Assembly (NCBI RefSeq): GCF_003323715.1
Contig: NZ_QOIN01000030.1
Location: 1 to 57,343, forward strand
Length of the DNA stretch: 57,343 bases
Direction: 5' to 3'
Source: Streptomyces diacarni
GTDB taxonomy: Bacteria; Actinomycetota; Actinomycetes; Streptomycetales; Streptomycetaceae
Positions 45,579-52,833 of this stretch are shown piece by piece. The number at the start of each line of letters is the position of its first letter. Position 1 is the stretch's first letter. The position numbers and the translations under genes were made by a program. The notes beneath the pieces were generated by a model. That model was not told the origin of the DNA. It worked only from the letters and a program-made list of their open reading frames with translations, and did not search any database.

Positions 45579-46121
45579 GTGTACGCCGCCCCCGCTCGCA
45601 GGGACCCCGCATCAGCCTCCTCCACCGCTTTCACCGGCGGCTCCGGCTACCCGTCCGTGCCGCCCGCGAACTTCCCGGATCCGGGCTGGCAGCTGAGATT
45701 TCCCGCACGGGAGCAGAACATCGCACGGGCGCGCGCCGCGTTCACCCGGTGGCTGGGCGAGCGGCACGATCCCCCGATACCCTCCGCGACGGCGGACGAC
45801 GCGGTGCTGTTGCTCTCCGAACTGGCCACCAACGCCGTCGTGCACACCCGCTGCCTGCCCGAGGCCCAACTGGTCTGCCGTGCGACCGTGACACCGCACG
45901 GGACGCAGGCCGCTCCGCTGCTCCGCCTGGAGGTCCACGATCCCGCCAGGGGCGGCGAGGAGCCGCAGCTCCAACGGAGCGAGGCCGCGGACGAGAGCGG
46001 TCGCGGGCTGTGCATCGTGGCCGCCCTCGCCGCCGAGTGGGGGGTCCGGGCCTCCTCCGTGACCACCGGCAACACCGTCTGGGCCACCCTCCGGCTGTCG
46101 GACGAACCCGCCTCGGAGTGA
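45579..46121 (+). CDS. RsbW-like ATP-binding protein (anti-sigma type)
   Basis: 180 residues from GTG 45579 with GGAAGG 9 nt upstream. A single HATPase_c_2 domain: the N-box DDAVLLLSELATNAVVHTR and later DESGRGLCIVAALAAEWGVR, WATLRLSD. Streptomyces carry dozens of these small serine-kinase-like proteins, of which few have a known sigma factor or anti-anti-sigma partner. No such partner lies nearby. The first 35 residues are Pro/Ala/Ser-rich. It directly precedes miaB but the 96-bp gap contains a separate -10 box. Confidence 0.82.
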   Translation: MYAAPARRDPASASSTAFTGGSGYPSVPPANFPDPGWQLRFPAREQNIARARAAFTRWLGERHDPPIPSATADDAVLLLSELATNAVVHTRCLPEAQLVCRATVTPHGTQAAPLLRLEVHDPARGGEEPQLQRSEAADESGRGLCIVAALAAEWGVRASSVTTGNTVWATLRLSDEPASE

Positions 46122-46204
46122 CCGCGCGGTGATCTGCCTCACACTGTCCCGGCGGTCGCCTGGTGCGCCCGTCCCACCCGGCCGAGGGTGTCGGTGAGAA
46201 CGCC

Positions 46205-46210
46205 TACCCT
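46205..46210 (+). promoter_or_regulatory. -10 box of a probable leaderless miaB transcript
   Basis: TACCCT ends 7 nt before ATG 46218 and no ribosome binding site is present. Confidence 0.45.
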
Positions 46211-46217
46211 TGTGAGC

Positions 46218-47762
46218 ATGAGCAGTAGCGACCGGAGTCAGGCAGCGGACGTCCAGACGGCCGTCCAGGACGTCAAGGGGACGTACGAGGTGCGCACCTT
46301 CGGGTGCCAGATGAACGTCCACGACTCCGAGCGGATGGCGGGACTGCTGGAGGGCGCCGGATACGTACGCGCGTCCCAGGACGCGGACGCCGCCGACATC
46401 GTCGTCTTCAACACCTGCGCCGTCCGCGAGAACGCCGACAACAGGCTCTACGGCAACCTCGGCCAACTCGCTCCGAAGAAGGCCGCGCGTCCCGGTATGC
46501 AGATCGCCGTCGGCGGCTGCCTCGCCCAGAAGGACCGCGACACCATCGTCAAGAAGGCCCCCTGGGTCGACGTCGTCTTCGGCACCCACAACGTCGGCAA
46601 GCTTCCCGTGCTGCTGGAGCGCGCCCGGCTGCGCAGCGAAGCGCAGGTCGAGATCGCCGAATCCCTGGAGGCGTTCCCCTCCACGCTGCCCACCCGCCGC
46701 GAAAGCGCCTACGCGGCCTGGGTGTCCATCTCCGTGGGCTGCAACAACACGTGCACCTTCTGCATCGTCCCGCAGCTGCGCGGCAAGGAGAAGGACCGCA
46801 GGCCCGGCGACATCCTCGCCGAGATCGAGGCACTGGTCGACGAGGGCGTCACCGAGATCACCCTGCTCGGACAGAACGTCAACGCCTACGGCTCCGACAT
46901 CGGTGACCGCGAGGCCTTCAGCAAGCTGCTGCGCGCCTGCGGCCGTATCGACGGGCTGGAGCGCGTCCGCTTCACCTCGCCGCACCCCCGCGACTTCACC
47001 GACGACGTCATCGCCGCCATGGCCGAGACGCCCAACGTGATGCCGCAGCTCCACATGCCGCTCCAGTCCGGCTCCTCGCGCGTCCTCAAGGCGATGCGCC
47101 GCTCCTACCGGCAGGAGCGCTTCCTCGGCATCATCGAGAAGGTCCGCGCCGCCATCCCCGAGGCCGCGATCTCCACCGACATCATCGTCGGCTTCCCCGG
47201 CGAGACCGAGGAGGACTTCGCCGAGACGCTGCACGTCGTGCGTGAGGCCCGGTTCGCCCAGGCGTTCACCTTCCAGTACAGCAAGCGTCCCGGCACGCCC
47301 GCCGCCGACATGGAGGGACAGATCCCCAAGGAGGTCGTCCAGGAGCGCTACGAACGCCTGGTGGAACTCCAGGAGGAGATCTCCTGGGCAGAGAACAAGA
47401 AGCAGGTCGGCCGCACCCTGGAGCTGATGGTCGCCGAGGGAGAGGGCCGCAAGGACGACGCCACCCAGCGGCTGTCGGGCCGCGCTCCCGACAACCGGCT
47501 GGTGCACTTCACCCGCCCGCAGGAACCGGTGCGGCCCGGCGACATGGTGACGGTCGAGATCACCTACGCCGCGCCCCACCACCTGCTCGCCGAGGGCCCC
47601 GCCAAGGCGGTGCGCCGCACGCGCGCGGGCGACGCCTGGGAGCGCCGTACCACGGCCGGGGCTGCCCCAGGACAGCAGGGCAGCGGTGTGATGCTCGGCC
47701 TGCCCACGGTCGGCGTCCCCGAGCCGGAGCCGGCGACCACCGGCGGTTGCTGCCCGGCCTGA
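46218..47762 (+). CDS. miaB: tRNA-2-methylthio-N6-dimethylallyladenosine synthase MiaB
   Basis: 514 residues. Radical-SAM enzyme that adds a methylthio group to i6A37 in tRNA, working after MiaA, whose gene lies 2.1 kb downstream. Cluster cysteines are at 30 (RTFGCQMN), 67 (NTCAVREN) and 101 (GGCLAQKD). The SAM motif is CNNTCTFC (175-182). A TRAM domain is at about 390-460 ([19 protein letters not shown]). The C-terminal 55 residues ([17 protein letters not shown] and so on to GGCCPA) are an actinobacterial extension ending in two cysteines. Confidence 0.96.
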   Translation: MSSSDRSQAADVQTAVQDVKGTYEVRTFGCQMNVHDSERMAGLLEGAGYVRASQDADAADIVVFNTCAVRENADNRLYGNLGQLAPKKAARPGMQIAVGGCLAQKDRDTIVKKAPWVDVVFGTHNVGKLPVLLERARLRSEAQVEIAESLEAFPSTLPTRRESAYAAWVSISVGCNNTCTFCIVPQLRGKEKDRRPGDILAEIEALVDEGVTEITLLGQNVNAYGSDIGDREAFSKLLRACGRIDGLERVRFTSPHPRDFTDDVIAAMAETPNVMPQLHMPLQSGSSRVLKAMRRSYRQERFLGIIEKVRAAIPEAAISTDIIVGFPGETEEDFAETLHVVREARFAQAFTFQYSKRPGTPAADMEGQIPKEVVQERYERLVELQEEISWAENKKQVGRTLELMVAEGEGRKDDATQRLSGRAPDNRLVHFTRPQEPVRPGDMVTVEITYAAPHHLLAEGPAKAVRRTRAGDAWERRTTAGAAPGQQGSGVMLGLPTVGVPEPEPATTGGCCPA

Positions 47763-47840
47763 ACCCTGGGTCCGTACCCGGCCTGAGCTCTGGGCCCGTG
47801 CCCCGGAGCTCTGGGCCCGTGCCCCGGCCTGAACGGTGGG
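47754..47840. repeat. Degenerate 21-24-bp tandem repeats spanning the miaB stop codon
   Basis: GAGCTCTGGGCCCGTGCCCC occurs at 47786 and again at 47807 (21-bp period), flanked by related copies starting CCGGCCTGAACCCTGGGTCC and CCGGCCTGAACGGTGGGCCC. The array starts within the last codons of miaB. Confidence 0.75.
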
Positions 47841-47957
47841 CCCACGCAGGCGAGATGGTCCGTGCGCGTCGTGCCGGGCCGTCACCCGTTCATGGGGTTC
47901 TCGCACGCGCGGGTGAGTCTCGGCCCGGGCTGGGTGGGAAGTGGTGCGCGGGGCACT

Positions 47958-47963
47958 TAAGCT
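47958..47963 (+). promoter_or_regulatory. -10 box of a probable leaderless transcript of the LigB-like gene
   Basis: TAAGCT ends 7 nt before ATG 47971; no ribosome binding site lies between. Confidence 0.45.
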
Positions 47964-47970
47964 GCGCGCC

Positions 47971-48678
47971 ATGCTTGTCGCCGCAGCCGTATGCCCCTGC
48001 CCCCCGCTGCTCGTACCCGAGATCGCGGGCGGTGCCGCCGCCGAGATGGACGCCGCCCGCGCCGCCTGCTACGACGCCATAGGCGTCCTGGCGGCTGCCC
48101 GCCCCGACCAGCTCCACGTGATCGGCCCCGCCGAACAGGCCGGCCGGGGTACGCACCCTCAGGGCGCCCGCGGCTCGTTCGCCGGGTTCGGTGTCCCTCT
48201 CGAAGTGAGCCTGGGCAAGGGGGAGCCCGCCCGTCGTGACCTTCCGCCCTCCCTGGCGGTCGGCGCGTGGCTGCTGGACCGTACGGACTGGACGAGCTCC
48301 CCCGTCGAAGGACTCGGCGTCGGTGAGCCCTTGACGCGGACCCGCTGCCAGGAGGCGGGCGGGGAACTGGCGGCGAGCGCCGACCGTGTCGCCCTGCTCG
48401 TCATGGGCGACGGCAGCAACTGCCGCACCCTGAAGGCCCCCGGCTACTTCGACGAGCGCGCCGCCGCGTTCGACGCCGAGGCCGCACGGGCCCTGGGCGC
48501 CGCCGACACCGCGGCGCTGCTCGCACTGGACGAGGAGCTGGCCTACGACCTCGGAGCGGCCGGACGCTCCTCCTGGCAGACACTCGCCGGTGCGGCGCAG
48601 GGGTCCGGGCTGGCCGGTCGTCTCCTGTACGACGAGGCGCCCTACGGAGTGGGATACATCGTCGCCAGCTGGTCGTGA
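47971..48678 (+). CDS. Class III extradiol dioxygenase (LigB-like) domain protein
   Basis: 235 residues from ATG 47971. The start MLVAAAVCPCPPLLVPEIAG, the later VALLVMGDGSNCRTLKAPGY, and the C-terminal GRLLYDEAPYGVGYIVASW fit the LigB-like domain proteins found beside miaA/miaB in actinobacteria. The iron-binding histidine pair of true ring-cleaving enzymes is not evident: the usual H-P-P start reads C-P-P here. Catalytic activity is therefore doubtful and the real role unknown. Synteny with two tRNA-modifying genes hints at a nucleotide or RNA-linked function, which is inference only. Confidence 0.78.
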   Translation: MLVAAAVCPCPPLLVPEIAGGAAAEMDAARAACYDAIGVLAAARPDQLHVIGPAEQAGRGTHPQGARGSFAGFGVPLEVSLGKGEPARRDLPPSLAVGAWLLDRTDWTSSPVEGLGVGEPLTRTRCQEAGGELAASADRVALLVMGDGSNCRTLKAPGYFDERAAAFDAEAARALGAADTAALLALDEELAYDLGAAGRSSWQTLAGAAQGSGLAGRLLYDEAPYGVGYIVASWS

Positions 48679-48733
48679 CCGGCCGGGCACCGTGCGGGCC
48701 CTGAGCCTGTCCGTACGCGCCCGTAACCGGCAC

Positions 48734-48765
48734 GCGGCCGGGGTGCACTTCATGCCCCCGGCCGC
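48734..48765. terminator. Hairpin between convergent LigB-like and antitoxin genes
   Basis: 10-bp stem GCGGCCGGGG / CCCCGGCCGC (48734-48743 with 48756-48765), 12-nt loop. Both neighbouring genes end toward it, so it may stop transcription from either side. Confidence 0.55.
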
Positions 48766-48875
48766 GCTGCTGTCGTAGCGCTGCGGCAGCCCATACGGCC
48801 GCTGCGGGCGCCGGGGGCTTGCCATGCCCCGTCGGCGTCGCTCAGGACCGCCGGAAGCGTGGCTCAGCGTGTGGC

Positions 48876-49190
48876 TCAGTGGCCTGTGCCGCCTGTGCCG
48901 CCTGTACCGCTCCCGCCGCCTGTCGGACCGGAACCGCTCCCGCCGCCCGTCGGGCCGCCGCCTGCGGGGCCACCTCCCGAGCCGCTCTGACCGCCCTGGC
49001 CACCCTGGCCGCGGCCTTCGTCGGCCAGCCGCTGGGCGGCGTCCTTGGCCTTCTTGGTGCCGCTGCTGATCTGGCCGCTGTACTTGCCCTTGGTCCGGGA
49101 GTCGGCGGCCTTCGCCGCCTTGTCAAGCCCCTGCTGGACCTTGTCGCCATGCTGGCCCAGCATGCCCTTGACCTTGTCCATGAAGCCCAT
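48876..49190 (-). CDS. Small antitoxin-family (MT0933-like) protein, orphan
   Basis: 104 residues from ATG 49190, preceded by AAGGTGA. The first 60 residues (MGFMDKVKGMLGQHGDKVQQ, then GLDKAAKAADSRTKGKYSGQ) are amphipathic, charged helix like the actinobacterial MT0933-type antitoxin family. The last 45 residues are Gly/Ser/Thr/Pro repeats of the type GGGSGTGGTGG. No toxin gene is adjacent: both neighbours are unrelated, and the next gene on the strand codes for a disordered protein. The antitoxin label is a family label only; a role as a stress or DNA-binding helper protein is equally possible. Confidence 0.7.
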   Translation of the reverse strand: MGFMDKVKGMLGQHGDKVQQGLDKAAKAADSRTKGKYSGQISSGTKKAKDAAQRLADEGRGQGGQGGQSGSGGGPAGGGPTGGGSGSGPTGGGSGTGGTGGTGH

Positions 49191-49235
49191 CGCGGTCACC
49201 TTCCTGCCATGCCGTGCGGGCGGGGGCCGCACGGT

Positions 49236-49646
49236 CTACTTGCGGGCGTTGTCCCCGGTCTCGCTGTCGGCGGCCTCGTCGGCGGACTGCTGCTTGGGGA
49301 TGCCGACGGCCCCCTCGCTGTTCTCGACCCTAGCCGCCGTCCTGTCCTCCCTGCCGTCCGCCGCCGGCCCGTCACCGCTCGTCTCGGTGCTCTCGGGCAC
49401 CGGGGGAGTGGCGTGCGAGGAGCTCTCTTCGGGCGGGCTCTCGCGAGTGGCCTCGTCCCCCGCCCTGTGTTCGTCCTCGGCCCCCGCGCGCGGTCCCGTC
49501 GGCTCGGTGCCGCCCGACCCGGTCCCGTCGCGCGCTCCGCGCCGAACGAAGGTGCCAGTTCCGGCCTCCTCCGCGGGGGTGGACTCGGGAGTGTCCTGTG
49601 TTGACTTGGTGGACGAACGACGGAGAATCTTCGCAAACACGCCCAT
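49236..49646 (-). CDS. Disordered small protein with conserved-looking ends, unknown function
   Basis: 136 residues from ATG 49646 with GGAGTAG 4 nt upstream. The start MGVFAKILRRSSTKST is basic and amphipathic. The end VGIPKQQSADEAADSETGDN is of a kind I recall in short Streptomyces proteins at this locus. Between them lies about 100 residues of Ser/Thr/Glu/Pro/Gly-rich sequence with no predicted fold. No signal peptide. The two ends may be binding motifs joined by a flexible tether. It is 45 bp upstream of the antitoxin-family gene on the same strand and probably cotranscribed with it; miaA is divergent. Confidence 0.65.
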   Translation of the reverse strand: MGVFAKILRRSSTKSTQDTPESTPAEEAGTGTFVRRGARDGTGSGGTEPTGPRAGAEDEHRAGDEATRESPPEESSSHATPPVPESTETSGDGPAADGREDRTAARVENSEGAVGIPKQQSADEAADSETGDNARK

Positions 49647-49828
49647 ATCTACTCCAGACCATACTCGTGTGGGCGAAATCCCGCGCCTCGCGGAGCGTCC
49701 CATTGCGTCGCCCCAGGGCACCGGTGCGGAAACCGGCTGTCGGAACCTCGCATCGGGCAACGACCTCGAAGGTGTCGCGTCACGTCGCTCATTCGAGAAG
49801 CCGCAACCGGGTTTGCGAGACTTGACGG

Positions 49829-50800
49829 GTGAACGCCCATGCCGCCACCCCGCCCACCTCGCAGGCTCCCCCGCAGGACGAGCCGCCCGTCGTCGCCGTC
49901 GTGGGGCCCACCGCGGCCGGCAAGTCCGACCTGGGCGTCTTCCTCGCCCAAGAGCTGGGCGGCGAGGTCATCAACGCCGACTCGATGCAGCTGTACCGCG
50001 GGATGGACATCGGTACCGCGAAGCTGACGCTGCCGGAACGGAACGGCGTGCCGCACCATATGCTCGACATCTGGGACGTCACCGAGGCCGCGAGCGTCGC
50101 GGAGTACCAGCGGCTGGCCCGAGCCGAGATCGACAGGCTGCGCGCCCGGGGGCGGGTGCCCGTGCTGGTCGGCGGCTCGGGCCTGTACGTCCGCGGGGCA
50201 CTCGACGCGATGGAGTTCCCCGGTACCGACCCCGGGGTGCGGGCCAGGCTGGAAGCGGAACTGGCCGAGACGGGCTCCGGCGAGCTCCACGCCCGCCTGG
50301 CCGCGGCCGACCCGGAGGCGGCCCGGGCGATCCTGCCCGGCAACGGCCGCCGTATCGTCCGCGCCCTGGAGGTCATCGAGATCACCGGACGACCGTTCAC
50401 GGCGAATCTGCCGAGCCACGAGTCCGTCTACGAGACCGTGCAGATAGGCGTCGACGTCGCCAGGCCGGAGCTGGACGAGAGGATCGCCCACCGTGTCGAC
50501 CTGATGTGGGAGGCCGGACTGGTCGACGAGGTGCGGGAGCTGGAGAAGCGCGGGCTGCGGGAGGGGCGCACGGCCCCCCGCGCCCTCGGATACCAGCAGG
50601 TCCTCGCGGCCCTCGCGGGCGAGTGTTCCCTCGAAGAGGCGCGCGAGGTCACCATCCGCGCCACGAAGCGCTTCGCGCGCCGCCAGGATTCCTGGTTTCG
50701 CCGCGATCCACGGGTGAACTGGCTCAGTGGTGCGGCGGCCGACAGGCGGGAACTGCCGGGTGCGGCGCTGGCGTTGCTGACGCGCGCGGTTACAGCCTGA
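49829..50800 (+). CDS. miaA: tRNA dimethylallyltransferase MiaA
   Basis: 323 residues from GTG 49829. MiaA transfers a dimethylallyl group from DMAPP to N6 of A37 in tRNAs that read codons starting with U, making the substrate for MiaB. Motifs: P-loop VVGPTAAGKSDLGVFLAQ, INADSMQLYRGMDIGTAK, PHHMLDIWDVTEAASVAEYQ, VLVGGSGLYVRGALD, ALGYQQVLAALAGE and RRQDSWFRRDPRV. An N-terminal 20-residue Pro/Ala-rich extension precedes the fold. GAGACT (49817-49822) lies 6 nt before the start, again consistent with a leaderless mRNA. Confidence 0.96.
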   Translation: MNAHAATPPTSQAPPQDEPPVVAVVGPTAAGKSDLGVFLAQELGGEVINADSMQLYRGMDIGTAKLTLPERNGVPHHMLDIWDVTEAASVAEYQRLARAEIDRLRARGRVPVLVGGSGLYVRGALDAMEFPGTDPGVRARLEAELAETGSGELHARLAAADPEAARAILPGNGRRIVRALEVIEITGRPFTANLPSHESVYETVQIGVDVARPELDERIAHRVDLMWEAGLVDEVRELEKRGLREGRTAPRALGYQQVLAALAGECSLEEAREVTIRATKRFARRQDSWFRRDPRVNWLSGAAADRRELPGAALALLTRAVTA

Positions 50801-50908
50801 TCACGTGATGGCATCGGGAAGCCCTGCGCAACCGTCCCGTTACCGCGGGCGTGCCATCATCGTCCATCGTTGGGATCCATAAAACCGGAGTTGGGAGGGC
50901 GTGTGGCA

Positions 50909-51556
50909 ATGGTGGCCGGCCCTCGCGACAACTCCTCGGCAGCGGACACCGGGCCTTCCGCCGACAGCGAGTCGTTCGCTGACACCGAGCGGCCCGAGGG
51001 GGAACCGCAGGCCGGACCCGAGTGGTCGTCCGGCGTCGAGCGGCCCTCCGGCTCCGGCACGCCGGCAGGCTCCGCCCCGGAGAGCGGCGCCGACCCGGGC
51101 CAGGACGCCGACGAAGACGACGTCGCCCTCCCGGAGCGTTCCGCCGACCCGGACAGCGTTGCCGATCCGGAGCGGGAGGAGCCGGGGGAGGACCCCATGG
51201 CCACCGGTCCGCCGGTCGAGCCCCACGAGTTGCGCCCGCAGCGCAAGCTGCGGCTGTGGCAGCTCGCCCCCATCGTGATCCTCGGCGCTCTCGGCTCGCT
51301 GATGTTCGCCTTTCCGCTGGCTTTCGAGCCGGGCGGCAGCTCGGGCGCCGTGGTCTCCATGCTGGGGTTTTTGCTGTGCGGCTGCGCGGCGGGCTGGGGC
51401 GTGATGGCGGCCCGCAGGGTGGGACACACCTGGCCGGGGCTCCCGGCACGCGGCTCGGGCGGACGCCCCGACTGGCGTGTGGTCCTGTGCTACGCGGTGG
51501 TGCTGTGCACCCTCGTGGTGCTCGCCGTCTGGCGAATCGACCGCCTCCGCCACTGA
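50909..51556 (+). CDS. Putative membrane protein with acidic N-terminal domain, unknown
   Basis: 215 residues from ATG 50909 (GGAGG at 50894-50898; GTG 50903 is possible but close). The first 120 residues are acidic and disordered (Asp/Glu/Ser/Pro-rich). Three membrane segments follow: LAPIVILGALGSLMFAFPLA, VVSMLGFLLCGCAAGWGVMA and WRVVLCYAVVLCTLVVLAVW. No known domain is recognised. It sits between miaA and dapF. Its C-terminus is cytoplasmic or extracellular depending on an odd helix count, which cannot be settled here. Confidence 0.65.
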   Translation: MVAGPRDNSSAADTGPSADSESFADTERPEGEPQAGPEWSSGVERPSGSGTPAGSAPESGADPGQDADEDDVALPERSADPDSVADPEREEPGEDPMATGPPVEPHELRPQRKLRLWQLAPIVILGALGSLMFAFPLAFEPGGSSGAVVSMLGFLLCGCAAGWGVMAARRVGHTWPGLPARGSGGRPDWRVVLCYAVVLCTLVVLAVWRIDRLRH

Positions 51557-51766
51557 TCATGCACGGCCGGGGGCCTCTACGGAGCGTCACCGATCATGCA
51601 CGGTTCGGGTTTAGCGGGTTGCCTCTGGCCCGGCACTGCCCGTGGGTCCTGTGGGTCGCCACCGGTCCCGGCACGGCCCGCGGCCTGATCCGACCAGCCC
51701 GTCAGGCGGCCTGACCTGCGAAGGCCCGTCGGCTCGGCCCGTTCCGCGCTTCGGTGCCGCCTCCCG

Positions 51767-51772
51767 TACGAT
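51767..51772 (+). promoter_or_regulatory. -10 box of a probable leaderless dapF transcript
   Basis: TACGAT ends 7 nt before GTG 51780, with no ribosome binding site. The rest of the 51557-51779 gap contains a 12-bp direct repeat (GATCATGCACGG at 51555 and 51592) and nothing recognisable otherwise. Confidence 0.5.
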
Positions 51773-51779
51773 CGGCGGT

Positions 51780-52664
51780 GTGACCAGCGCACCAGGCGTG
51801 CCGTTCCTCAAGGGCCACGGCACCGAGAACGACTTCGTGATCATTCCGGACCCGGACGGCGTGCTCGACCTGTCCCCGCAGGCGGTGGCACGGCTGTGCG
51901 ACCGCAGGGCCGGTATCGGTGCCGACGGCGTGCTCCGCGTCGTCCGCGCCGCGACGCATCCGGAGGCCAGGTCCATGGCCGACGACGCCGAATGGTTCAT
52001 GGACTACCGCAACAGCGACGGTTCCGTGGCCGAGATGTGCGGCAACGGCGCCCGGGTCTTCGCCCGCTACCTGGAACGCGCGGGACTGGCCGAGCCCGGG
52101 GACGTCGCCATCGCGACCCGCGCGGGCGTGCGCCGGGTCCACATCGCCAAGAACGGCGGCGACATCACCATCGGCATGGGCACGGCCGAGCTGCCCGAAG
52201 CCCAGGACGGGGCGGACGGCGAGATCACCGTGCACGCCGCCGGGCGTACCTGGCCGGTGCGCAAGGTCGGCATGGGCAATCCCCACGCGGTCGCCTTCGT
52301 CTCGGACCTGGCGGAGGCGGGGCGGCTGTACGACGCCCCCGAAGTGTGGCCTGCGACGGCCTACCCCGACGGTGTCAATGTCGAGTTCGTGGTGGCCAGG
52401 GGCCCGCGGCACGTCGCGCTCCGGGTGCACGAACGCGGCGCGGGCGAGACGCGCTCCTGCGGCACCGGTGCCTGTGCCGTGATGGTGGTCGCCGCCCGCA
52501 GAGACGGCTTCGACCCGCGCGAGGACGGCGCCCCGGTGACGTACACGGTCGAGGTGCCCGGCGGACGGCTGGAGATCACCGAGCGGGCCGACGGGGAGAT
52601 CGAAATGACCGGGCCCGCCGTGATCGTCGCCGAGGGCCGGATCGACCCCGCTCTGCTGCCGTAA
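51780..52664 (+). CDS. dapF: Diaminopimelate epimerase
   Basis: 294 residues from GTG 51780. Interconverts LL- and meso-diaminopimelate for lysine and peptidoglycan synthesis. Streptomyces walls use LL-DAP, so this enzyme supplies meso-DAP for lysine. The two catalytic cysteines are Cys 87 (AEMCGNGARVFARYL) and Cys 227 (TRSCGTGACAVMVVAAR), and the start shows FLKGHGTENDFVIIPDPDG. It reads as leaderless. rshA follows 169 bp downstream. Confidence 0.96.
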   Translation: MTSAPGVPFLKGHGTENDFVIIPDPDGVLDLSPQAVARLCDRRAGIGADGVLRVVRAATHPEARSMADDAEWFMDYRNSDGSVAEMCGNGARVFARYLERAGLAEPGDVAIATRAGVRRVHIAKNGGDITIGMGTAELPEAQDGADGEITVHAAGRTWPVRKVGMGNPHAVAFVSDLAEAGRLYDAPEVWPATAYPDGVNVEFVVARGPRHVALRVHERGAGETRSCGTGACAVMVVAARRDGFDPREDGAPVTYTVEVPGGRLEITERADGEIEMTGPAVIVAEGRIDPALLP

Positions 52665-52833
52665 GGGTGGCCGCCGCGAGGCGGGGGTGGCGGCTCCCGT
52701 GTGACACCGTCCGCGCGGCGTCGCACGATGGGGTGATACGGCTCACCCTGGGCCGGAGTCGGTCAGGGGCGCGTGAGGGGGCCGGTAGCATCACAGCCCC
52801 GGCCCGGGGGTGCGGCAGGAGCGGGAGGTGCCC

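Noticed and set aside
48876..49646. Toxin-antitoxin pair
   Set aside because: The neighbour of the antitoxin-family gene has no toxin fold or catalytic motif; it is disordered and acidic.
51555..51603. 12-bp direct repeat GATCATGCACGG as an insertion target duplication
   Set aside because: Only 25 bp lie between the copies, with no mobile element; it is more likely a small duplication.
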